From Streptomyces sp. GKU 895 (GTDB taxonomy: Bacteria > Actinomycetota > Actinomycetes > Streptomycetales > Streptomycetaceae): a stretch of DNA of 64,000 nucleotides. Below are positions 55,736-63,230 of this stretch, in pieces. Made by a program: the position numbers and the translations under genes. Under the pieces are notes generated by a model. It saw only the letters and a program-made list of their open reading frames with translations, did no database searches and was not told where the DNA came from. The stretch lies in NCBI GenBank assembly GCA_002027195.1, contig MWJO01000020.1:1-64000 (forward strand), in the 5' to 3' direction. How positions within the stretch are numbered: position 1 is the stretch's first letter; the number at the start of each line of letters is the position of its first letter.

Positions 55736-57776
55736 AGGTTGCTTTTCTGCTCACTCCTATCTACTCTTGCTCGTCATGCACAGGAAATATCGGATTGGCG
55801 AGTTCGCCACCCGGATCGGACGGTCCGTTTCGACTGTTCGCCGTTGGGAGCGTGAGGGCCGGATCACGGTCAAGCGCTCCGCATCCGGGCAGCGATACTT
55901 CGACGACTCCGATGTGCTCGCCGCCCTGAATCCTGGCTTCGACGCCTCCCGCCGCTCCACCGTCGTGTACTGCCGAGTCTCCTCACCGGGCCAGAAGAGC
56001 GATCTGGAATCGCAAGTCAAGGCGATGGAACTCTTCTGCCTCGGCGCTGGCATCGCAGTGGATGAGTGGATCAGCGAGATCGACACCGGGATGAACCTGC
56101 ACCGCCGAGAGTTCTGCCGTCTGATGGACCGAATCGAAGCCGGCGAGATCAGCCGACTGGTCATCGCCCACGAGGACCGCCTAGCCCGGTTCGGATTCGA
56201 GTTCATCGAGTACCTCGCCGACCGGCACGGCTGCGAGATCGTGTCCGCGAACAGCGAGCTACTGTCTCCGCGACAGGAGCTGACCGAAGACCTGCTGGTG
56301 ATCATGCGCACCTTCTCTCGCCGCCTGCGGCTTCTGAACCGCTACGAGAAGGAGCTCAAGGCCGAACTTGGCGGCAGCCAATGAAGGTCACTCGCATCGC
56401 CTACAGCAAGAACCTCAACGCCTGTAAGTACGACCAACTCGTCAAGCAAGCCGAACGGCTCGGTCGAGTGCGCTCGCTCGTATGGCGCCGCTATGGCGCC
56501 CTCGCAGGTGTGGGGGTGTCCGACCGCACGATCCGCGACCAGTGGATGAAGGACGGCACCAGTGACACCTTCGGCGTACTGGCTAACTCGTGGAAGGAGA
56601 CCGTGCGGGACGCAGTCGTCAGCATCAGGGCGACCCGCGAGGCAGCAAAAGTCAAGGTTCGGCAAGCTATCCGGCGCCACACCGCCGACCAGACGGAGCG
56701 GAAGCGCCTTTTCACAGCATTGAAACGCGACCAGTGGGCCAACGACCCGTACCTGGCCCGGCAGATGCGCCACCACTGGCGACGCGGCCAGAACCACACA
56801 ATGAACCAAATTGTGGTTCGTTCCGACGACTACCGCACGTACGCCCTCGTAGAGGACGGCGACATCTGGCTCTCGGTGCCTGGGCTGGAGCGTCGCAGCG
56901 CAGTGAGGATCCCTCTGAACACCAGGGTTGCCCCCACTGGCACCTTGCGGCTCATCCTGCGAAACAACCGGGTCGAGGTGCACTACACCATCGACGACTG
57001 CACACTACGGTCCTCACAGCGACCGTGCGGCACAGCAAAGACGGGGCTGGACAAGGGGTACACAGAAGTCCTCACCGACTCCGAAGGCAGCCACTACGGG
57101 ACCGCCCTCGGCGGGCTGCTCAGAGCCGAGTCGGACTTCCTCAAGACCAAGAACGCTCGCAGAGCCAAGATCCGCTTCATCGCAGAGAAAGCCCGCAAGT
57201 CGGGAGATACAGCGAAAGCTGAACGGATCGAAGCCAATAACCTAGGCACGGCCAAACGCAGCCACCGCCGCCGCTCGTTCGAAGCCCGTGTCCGGTCGGT
57301 CACCTTCACTGCGGTACATCAGGTCCTGGACAAAGCGCAGCAGATCGTCGCCGAGGACCTGACCCGCAGCTTCCCACCGCGGAAGAAGCTCGGCAAGGAC
57401 ACCAACCGCCGCCTCGCGATGTGGACCAAAGGCGTCACAGCTGAGGCACTCAACAGCGTGTCGGAGCGCAGAGGTTCTGCGCTGACGCTGGTCAACGCGG
57501 CCTACACTTCACAAGTCGCCCCCTGCTGCCGGATCCTCGGCACGCGCAAAGGGGACCGACTTCACTGCACTCAGTGCGGGGCAGTGTGGCAGGCAGACCA
57601 CGCGGCAGCGATCAACGTCCTGGAACGAGACGGTGACCCCGACATCACCCTGCACACCTCGCATGCGCGGGTGAAGCAGATCATCCAGGAACGGGCCGAT
57701 CGCCGACGGACCAGACTGCCGGTCCAGGACTCCAGCCTTTCGGGCGGAGAGCGAACCATCCGATCCGAGCGCCAAT
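55714..57776 (+). mobile_element. IS607-like insertion sequence (tnpA serine recombinase and tnpB)
   Basis: About 2.06 kb with lower GC content and more AT-ending codons than its surroundings. It carries an overlapping serine recombinase gene and a TnpB gene, the standard IS607 layout. It separates the rhomboid gene body from its stop codon. The word GCGCCAAT occurs at both junctions (55706-55713 and 57769-57776), which I use as provisional ends. There are no terminal inverted repeats, as expected for IS607. Exact ends need comparison with an empty site. Confidence 0.85.
55776..56384 (+). CDS. tnpA: IS607-family serine recombinase (TnpA)
   Basis: 202-residue transposase. An N-terminal MerR-like helix-turn-helix (YRIGEFATRIGRSVSTVRRW) is followed by a resolvase catalytic domain with the nucleophilic Ser in VVYCRVSSPGQKSDLESQ, then IVIAHEDRLARFGFEFIEYL-like resolvase motifs (LVIAHEDRLARFG). 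This arrangement, with DNA binding at the N-terminus, is the IS607 hallmark. It is intact and overlaps tnpB by 4 bases (ATGA). Confidence 0.94.
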   Translation: MHRKYRIGEFATRIGRSVSTVRRWEREGRITVKRSASGQRYFDDSDVLAALNPGFDASRRSTVVYCRVSSPGQKSDLESQVKAMELFCLGAGIAVDEWISEIDTGMNLHRREFCRLMDRIEAGEISRLVIAHEDRLARFGFEFIEYLADRHGCEIVSANSELLSPRQELTEDLLVIMRTFSRRLRLLNRYEKELKAELGGSQ

Positions 57777-57808
57777 GCTCGAGGACAAGGAAGCAGAACC
57801 AGCCGTGA
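56381..57808 (+). CDS. tnpB: TnpB RNA-guided endonuclease-like protein (IS605 OrfB family)
   Basis: 475-residue TnpB. The RuvC catalytic acids are all present: Asp in TGLDKGYTEVLTD, Glu in IVAEDLTRSFPP and Asp in WQADHAAAINVLE. A zinc-ribbon region reads APCCRILGTRKGDRLHCTQC, where the first Cys pair is adjacent rather than spaced as CxxC. TnpB proteins cut DNA guided by an RNA made from the element's right end (established for ISDra2). The last ten or so residues (CSRTRKQNQP) are encoded by host DNA beyond the element, and the stop codon TGA is shared with the GTG of the next gene. It is longer than most TnpB (about 400). Confidence 0.92.
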   Translation: MKVTRIAYSKNLNACKYDQLVKQAERLGRVRSLVWRRYGALAGVGVSDRTIRDQWMKDGTSDTFGVLANSWKETVRDAVVSIRATREAAKVKVRQAIRRHTADQTERKRLFTALKRDQWANDPYLARQMRHHWRRGQNHTMNQIVVRSDDYRTYALVEDGDIWLSVPGLERRSAVRIPLNTRVAPTGTLRLILRNNRVEVHYTIDDCTLRSSQRPCGTAKTGLDKGYTEVLTDSEGSHYGTALGGLLRAESDFLKTKNARRAKIRFIAEKARKSGDTAKAERIEANNLGTAKRSHRRRSFEARVRSVTFTAVHQVLDKAQQIVAEDLTRSFPPRKKLGKDTNRRLAMWTKGVTAEALNSVSERRGSALTLVNAAYTSQVAPCCRILGTRKGDRLHCTQCGAVWQADHAAAINVLERDGDPDITLHTSHARVKQIIQERADRRRTRLPVQDSSLSGGERTIRSERQCSRTRKQNQP

Positions 57809-58086
57809 TCACAGCAATCGTCCTGATCAAGACCAGTGTGGACCGGATCCCCGAGATCGCCGAGGAGATCGCCTCGCTGGACAGTGTGAGTGAGGTCTTC
57901 TCCGTCACCGGCACCTACGATCTAATCGCGATGGTCCGTGTCCGACGGCACGACGACCTCGCGGAAGTCATCCCCGGCAGCATCAGCAAGATCCAGGGCG
58001 TCGAGGCGACCGATACCCACGTCGCATTCCGCACATACTCCCAGCACGATCTTGAGGCGGCGTTCGCGATCGGGCTGGATTCCTGA
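57805..58086 (+). CDS. Lrp/AsnC-type RAM-domain protein
   Basis: 93-residue protein consisting only of the ligand-binding RAM domain of Lrp/AsnC regulators (ITAIVLIKTSVDRIPEIAEE, then VFSVTGTYDLIAMVRV), without a helix-turn-helix. Such stand-alone RAM proteins bind amino acids. The GTG overlaps the preceding stop codon (GTGA), a relic of coupling with the rhomboid gene; after the IS insertion it is tnpB that is coupled to it. An in-frame ATG at 57775 is a weaker alternative start. Confidence 0.88.
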   Translation: MITAIVLIKTSVDRIPEIAEEIASLDSVSEVFSVTGTYDLIAMVRVRRHDDLAEVIPGSISKIQGVEATDTHVAFRTYSQHDLEAAFAIGLDS

Positions 58087-58184
58087 CCTGGATCAACCTC
58101 TTGACGAAGACGACTCAAGATCTTCACTGCAGTGGAGTGACGCACTACCCTTCGAACACCTGTTGTTGTTCCCGAGGAGGAGCT

Positions 58185-58652
58185 GTGCGCACGGTCTGGA
58201 AGTACGCAAGTCGAGCAGCCGCTGTTTCATGCCTGGTCGCCGGAGGACTCGTGCTGGCACCCCCGGCGCAAGCTGGGGACTTCGGATGCCCTGGCAGCCT
58301 AATCGAAAGCATCCCCGTCGTGACCAATGACAGCGGGTTCCGGTACGGCACTCTTCTCGTCTATTACAGCAGCGCGAACGGCGGCACAAACTGCGCCGTC
58401 ACCTATAGGTCGCCGGGATTCAGCGGTAAGTCGAACATGGAGGCGGCTGTGGGGCGCTGCCGTGACAGTAGTACTGTTCCGCTCTGCTCCACAGACAAGT
58501 CCGACGTTGATAACGGGACGTATGGAACCTACGCAGGGCCGGTCTCAGTCACCCAAACCGCCGGCCACTGCATAGTGGCAAGTGGCTGGATAGAGGAACC
58601 GAGGACTGGCACTGACGGCTACGCCGACTTGACACGGTCTCATTGCGGATGA
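58185..58652 (+). CDS. Small secreted Cys-containing protein
   Basis: 155-residue exported protein of unknown function. The signal peptide (VRTVWKYASRAAAVSCLVAG and on) is cleaved near PPAQA/GDF. The mature part has six Cys and a likely all-beta fold (FRYGTLLVYYSSANGGTNCA). The GTG start is preceded by GAGGAGG. Codon use is less GC-rich than in the flanking core genes, which suggests recent arrival, perhaps with the adjacent mobile element. Confidence 0.82.
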   Translation: MRTVWKYASRAAAVSCLVAGGLVLAPPAQAGDFGCPGSLIESIPVVTNDSGFRYGTLLVYYSSANGGTNCAVTYRSPGFSGKSNMEAAVGRCRDSSTVPLCSTDKSDVDNGTYGTYAGPVSVTQTAGHCIVASGWIEEPRTGTDGYADLTRSHCG

Positions 58653-58691
58653 TCGTCGGCAGCCCACGCCAGCTGGAGATCCACACGGTCA

Positions 58692-60054
58692 TCAAACAGC
58701 CGGGACGCAGCGCCCCTCCTCGGTCCGATACTGCCACTTCGCACCGTTACTGACCAGTTCGCGCACCGCGTTCACGAACCGCTCCACGTGCTCGTCCGGC
58801 GTGCCCGCGCCGAAGCTGACGCGGATGGCGTTGAGGGACTTCTCGCCGGGCGCGGCCTCGGGGGCGCCGCACTCCCCCCTGGGTCTGCGGGTCGCTGCCG
58901 AGCAGGGTGCGGACGAGGGGGTGAGCGCAGAAGAGGCCGTCGCGGACGCCGATGCCGTACTCGGCGGAGAGCGCGGCGGCGAAGTGGGAGCTGTTCCAGC
59001 CCTCGACGACGAAGGAGATCACGCCGACGCGGGGGGCGTCGTCGCCGAAGAGGGAGAGGATGCGGACCTCGGGGACGTCCGCCAGGCCCTCCCGCACCTT
59101 CTCGATCAGGTGCTGCTCGCGGGCGACCAGGGTGTCGAAGCCGGCCTCGGTCAGCGCCTTGCAGGCCGAGGCGATGGAGTAGGCGCCGATGACGTTCGGG
59201 GAGCCGGCCTCGTGGCGGGCCGCGCTCTCGTGCCACTCCACGTCCACGCCGCCGTCCTCGCGCCGGGTGACCTTGCGGCTGGCGCCGCCGCCCGCGAGGT
59301 AGGGCTCGGCGGCGGTCAGCCAGTCGGCGCGGCCGGCGAGGACGCCGGAGCCGAAGGGGGCGTACAGCTTGTGGCCGGAGAAGGCGACCCAGTCGACGTC
59401 GAGGTCGGCGACGGACACCGCGTGGTGCGGGGCGAGCTGGGCGGCGTCGAGGACGATCCGGGCGCCGTGCGCATGGGCGGCGGCGGCCAGTTCGCGCACC
59501 GGCCACAGCTCGCCGGTGACGTTGGAGGCGCCGGTCACGCAGACCAGGGCGGGGCCGTACGGGTCGCGGTCGGCGAGGGCCTTCTCCAGGGTCTCCACGG
59601 CCTGCTGGTGGGTGCGGGGCGCGTTGAGGTAGGTGACGCGGGCGTCGCGCCAGGGCAGCAGGGAGGCGTGGTGCTCGGTCTCGAAGACGAAGACCTGGCA
59701 GTCGGCGGGCAGCGCGGCGGCGAGCAGGTTGAGGGAGTCGGTGGTGGACCGGGTGAAGACGACCTGGTCGCCCTCGCGGCAGCCCAGGAACTCGGCGACG
59801 GTCCTGCGGGCGTTCTCGAACAGGTCGGTCGACAGCTGCGAGAGGTACCCGGCACCACGGTGGACGCTGCCGTAGTAGGGCGCGTACGCCGCCACGTCGT
59901 CCCACACCCGCTGGAGGGCCGGCGCACTGGCGGCGTAGTCGAGGGCGGCGTAGGTGACCTCGCCACCGGTGACGAGCGGGACGGTGACATCTCGGCCGAG
60001 AACGGGCAGGGGCGCACAAATGGTCTGGGTGGCGGCAGCGGTGGAGACAGACAT
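58692..60054 (-). CDS. Class V aminotransferase (cysteine-desulfurase-like), one frameshift
   Basis: About 453-residue PLP enzyme. The PLP Lys is in WVAFSGHKLYAPFGSG, the upstream His/Asp segment in LDAAQLAPHHAV, and a phosphate-binding region in FTRSTTDSLNLLA. The frame shifts near 58876, where six Gs replace five (CAGGGGGGAGTGCGG), after which GAGTPDEHVERFVNAVRELV follows, ending at 58692. It resembles SufS/CsdA-type cysteine desulfurases, but no suf or isc gene is adjacent. A SAM-IV riboswitch upstream suggests control by S-adenosylmethionine, consistent with a sulfur role. Confidence 0.85.
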
Positions 60055-60073
60055 GGGGAACTCCCGTGAGAGG

Positions 60074-60094
60074 GCATGCCGAAGCAGGGCATGC
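60074..60094. promoter_or_regulatory. Palindrome in the class V aminotransferase leader
   Basis: Perfect inverted repeat GCATGCC-GAAGCAG-GGCATGC, 20 bases upstream of the aminotransferase ATG. It could occlude the ribosome site or be a protein operator. Confidence 0.4.
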
Positions 60095-60136
60095 GGTGAA
60101 GAGAGGAAGGGTGCGCGGAGGCGGGGCTCAGCAGCC

Positions 60137-60157
60137 CTATCGCATTCGCTTGCTCAC
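60137..60157 (-). CDS. Candidate 6-residue leader micro-ORF
   Basis: GTG AGC AAG CGA ATG CGA TAG, encoding MSKRMR. GAGGGAG stands 6 bases upstream, a good Shine-Dalgarno. It lies between the SAM-IV riboswitch and the aminotransferase gene. No Cys or Met run is present, so classical attenuation is doubtful; it may still be translated. Confidence 0.35.
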   Translation of the reverse strand: MSKRMR

Positions 60158-60204
60158 GGAAGACTCCCTCGAATGACCAGGACCCCTGGTTTCGAGAGGG
60201 GCCC

Positions 60205-60325
60205 GCGCTTGCCGTAGACCTCGCTGCCTACGGCCTGGTCTTCACCCGGGGCACCCCGCCACGGACGGAGGGTTGCCGGACAGTCGGCCGGGGCCTCATG
60301 ACTGTCACTCATGACCTGGTACAGG
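60205..60325 (-). promoter_or_regulatory. SAM-IV riboswitch upstream of the class V aminotransferase gene
   Basis: On the minus strand the element reads GGTCATGAGTGACAGTCATG, then GGCCCCGGCCGACTGTCC, GGCAACCCTCCGTCCGTGGC, and GGGGTGCCCCGGGTGAAGAC. The last two match the conserved core of the actinobacterial SAM-IV class as I remember it (GGCAACCCUCC and GGGGUGCCCCGGGUGAuGAC). A further hairpin, CCGTAG...CTACGG, follows. It should turn the downstream gene off when S-adenosylmethionine is abundant. Confidence 0.88.
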
Positions 60326-60390
60326 AACGTACGCGATGTGATCGTCGGCCCGCAACCCGTGTCCGGATCGCGGGACGACGCACCACACGA

Positions 60391-61454
60391 CTACCGGTTG
60401 CTGGCCGCCACCCAGCGGTCGAGGGTCTGCTTGGCGGCGCCCGAGTCGATCGACTCGGCGGCCTGGTCCATGCCGGCCCGCAGCTGCTCCGCCAGCGTCC
60501 CCGAGCCCGGCTCCAGGGCCACCAGAGCGGCCGCCGAGTTCAGCAGGACCGCGTCCCGGACGGGACCCGTCTCACCGTCGAGCAGCCGGCGCGCGACCTC
60601 CGCGTTGAACGCCGGGTCACCGCCGCGCAGCGCCTCCACCGGCACCAGCTCGATGCCGACGTCACGCGGGTCGAAGGCCTCCTCGGTGACCTTGCCGTCG
60701 CGGACGATCCACACCCGGGAGGTGGCCGTGGTCGTCAGCTCGTCGAGGCCGTCGTCGCCGCGGAACACCAGGGAGGAGTTGCCGCGCTCGGCGAACACCC
60801 CGGCGACGATCGGCGCCATCAGCGGATCGGCGACACCCACCGCCTGCGCCTTGACCTTCGCCGGGTTGGTCAGCGGGCCGAGGGCGTTGAACACCGTGCG
60901 GATGCCCAACTGGCCGCGGGCGCGCCCGCGTGACGCAGCGCCGGGTGGAACTTGATGGCGAAGCAGAAGGTGATGCCGGCCTCCTCGGCGACCTCGGCCA
61001 CCCGCTTCGGGGTGAGGTCGAGGTTGACGCCCAGCTTCTCCAGCACGTCCGAGGAACCCGACGCCGACGAGGCCGCGCGGTTGCCGTGCTTGACGACCTT
61101 CGCTCCGGTGCCGGCCACCACGAGGGAGGACATCGTGGAGATGTTCACCGTCTTGGCGCCGTCGCCACCGGTGCCGACGATGTCGACGGTCCGCCCGGAC
61201 ACCTCGATCACGTTGGCGTGCTCGTACATCGCCTGGACGAGGCCGGTGATCTCCTCGACCGTCTCGCCCTTGGCCCGCAGGGCCACCACGAACCCGGCGA
61301 TCTGCGCGTCGGTCGCCTCACCGCGCATGATCTTGTCCATCGCCCAGGCGGTGGCGTCGGCGCTCTGGTCCTGCCCGTACAGCAGGGCGTTCAGCACCCC
61401 GGGCCAGGAACGGCCCGCCGCGGTGTCGCCTCCAGCGGGGGTCACAGCGCTCAT
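60391..61454 (-). CDS. trpD: Anthranilate phosphoribosyltransferase, one frameshift
   Basis: About 354-residue TrpD, the second step of tryptophan synthesis. Motifs: [39 protein letters not shown], and [21 protein letters not shown] base is missing near 60915 in the run GCGGGCGCGCCCGCGGCC; the two halves otherwise join into a full-length enzyme. It is apart from trpEG (33 kb away), as is usual for scattered Streptomyces trp genes. A strong terminator separates it from qcrB. Confidence 0.92.
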
Positions 61455-61529
61455 AAGGCCGCTCCTGGGTGTCGTAGGACCTGCTTCAACAGATGTTTGA
61501 CCCCCACCCTATCCAGCTCAGGACACGGC

Positions 61530-61566
61530 GAAGGGCCCCCGTCCGAAGACCGGACGGGGGCCCTTC
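61530..61566 (-). terminator. Terminator of the qcr operon
   Basis: Perfect 16-bp stem GAAGGGCCCCCGTCCG / CGGACGGGGGCCCTTC with an AAGAC loop, 24 bases beyond the qcrB stop. Confidence 0.9.
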
Positions 61567-61589
61567 AGTGCGCGTGGCGAGCGCAGCGA

Positions 61590-63230
61590 TCAGTGGTGGC
61601 CGTGGCCGCTCGTGATCTCCTTGTACTCCTCGACGGTGGGCTTGGCGATCTGCGACTCCTCGCCGAAGTACGCCTCGCTCAGCTTGGCGCGCAGCTTCTC
61701 GGAGCCCTTCACCTTGCGCTCGACGCCGTTCTCGTCGACCGTCGGGCCGATCTCGGCCGGCTTGTACTGCTCGTGCGCGGTGAGCGTGTGCAGCGCGTCC
61801 TGGCTGAGCGGCTCGTGCACCTCGATGAACTCACCGTGCGGCAGGCGCTTGATGATGCCGGACTCGCGGCCGTGCAGCACCTTGTCCTTGTCGCGGCGCT
61901 GGAGGCCGAGGCAGATCCGCTTGGTGACGATGAACGCGAGCACCGGCGCGACGAAGAACGCCACACGGACGAACCAGGTGATCGAGTTGATCGACAGGTG
62001 GAAGTGCGTGGCCCACAGGTCGTTTCCACCACCGACGAGCAGCACCATGTACCAGGTGATCCACGCGACGCCGAACGCCGTGCGGGTCGGGGCGTTGCGC
62101 GGGCGGTCCAGGATGTGGTGCTCGCGGCGGTCGCCGGTGACCCAGGCCTCGATGAACGGGTAGACCGCGATCGCGACGAGGACCAGCGGGAAGATCACCA
62201 GCGGGATGAACACGCCCAGGACGAGCGTGTGGCCCCAGAAGTTGATCTCCCAGCCCGGCATGACACGGATCAGGCCCTCGGAGAAGCCCATGTACCAGTC
62301 GGGCTGGGCGCCCGTGGACACCTGGTCCGGCCGGTACGGGCCCATGGACCAGATCGGGTTGATCGAGGCGATGGCCGCGATGGCCGCGATGACACCGAAG
62401 ACCAGGAAGAAGAAGCCTCCGGCCTTGGCGGTGTACACCGGGAACAGCGGCATGCCGACGACGTTGTTGTTGTTCTTGCCGGGGCCCGCGTACTGCGTGT
62501 GCTTGTGGACGAACACCAGGATCAGGTGGGCCACCACGAGGCCGAGCATGATGCCCGGCAGCAGCAGGACGTGGATCGAGTAGAAGCGGGCCACGAAGTC
62601 GCCGCCCGGGAACTCGCCGCCGAACAGGAAGAACGACAGGTACGTGCCGACGATCGGCACGGACAGGATCGCGCCCTCCATGAAGCGGACACCGGTGCCG
62701 GAGAGCAGGTCGTCCGGGAGCGAGTAACCGGTGAAGCCGGTGAACATGCCCAGGACGAACAGCAGGAAGCCGAACAGCCAGTTGACCTCACGCGGCTTGC
62801 GGAACGCACCGGTGAAGAACACGCGCATCATGTGCACGAACATGCCGGCGAGGAAGATCAGCGCCGCCCAGTGGTGGATCTGCCGGATCAGCAGACCACC
62901 GCGCACATCGAAGGAGATGTGCATGGTCGAGTTGAACGCCTCGGACATCAGCTGTCCCTGCAGCGGGACGTAGCTGCCGTGGTACTCCACCTCGTTCATC
63001 GACGGGTGGAAGAACAGCGTCAGGTACACACCCGTGAGGATGATGATGATGAAGCTGTAGAGGCAGATCTCACCCAGCATGAACGACCAGTGGTCGGGGA
63101 AGATCTTGCGCAGGTTGGCCTTGGCCAGGGAGTAGATCCCGAGCCGGCCGTCAGCCCAGTCGGCGAGCTTCTCGCCGGCCGGGGCCTTCCCGCGGGGGCG
63201 GGAGGACTCGTTGTTCTCGTTGGTGCTCAT
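61590..63230 (-). CDS. qcrB: Cytochrome bc1 complex cytochrome b subunit
   Basis: 546-residue cytochrome b of the actinobacterial bc1-aa3 supercomplex, moving electrons from menaquinol. Haem-ligand His pairs lie in LIRQIHHWAALIFLAGMFVH and FYSIHVLLLPGIMLGLVVAH. The quinol-site region contains NPIWSMGPYRP and QPDWYMGFSEGLIR. About eight to nine helices are seen, with a long C-terminal cytoplasmic extension (about residues 420-546), typical of actinobacteria. The ATG overlaps the qcrA stop (ATGA). Confidence 0.96.
   Translation of the reverse strand: MSTNENNESSRPRGKAPAGEKLADWADGRLGIYSLAKANLRKIFPDHWSFMLGEICLYSFIIIILTGVYLTLFFHPSMNEVEYHGSYVPLQGQLMSEAFNSTMHISFDVRGGLLIRQIHHWAALIFLAGMFVHMMRVFFTGAFRKPREVNWLFGFLLFVLGMFTGFTGYSLPDDLLSGTGVRFMEGAILSVPIVGTYLSFFLFGGEFPGGDFVARFYSIHVLLLPGIMLGLVVAHLILVFVHKHTQYAGPGKNNNNVVGMPLFPVYTAKAGGFFFLVFGVIAAIAAIASINPIWSMGPYRPDQVSTGAQPDWYMGFSEGLIRVMPGWEINFWGHTLVLGVFIPLVIFPLVLVAIAVYPFIEAWVTGDRREHHILDRPRNAPTRTAFGVAWITWYMVLLVGGGNDLWATHFHLSINSITWFVRVAFFVAPVLAFIVTKRICLGLQRRDKDKVLHGRESGIIKRLPHGEFIEVHEPLSQDALHTLTAHEQYKPAEIGPTVDENGVERKVKGSEKLRAKLSEAYFGEESQIAKPTVEEYKEITSGHGHH

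Noticed and set aside
55706-57776. Classical target-site duplication of 8 bp
   Set aside because: IS607 elements use a serine recombinase and do not normally duplicate the target; the shared word also fails to restore the host frame, so it is kept only as a provisional boundary.
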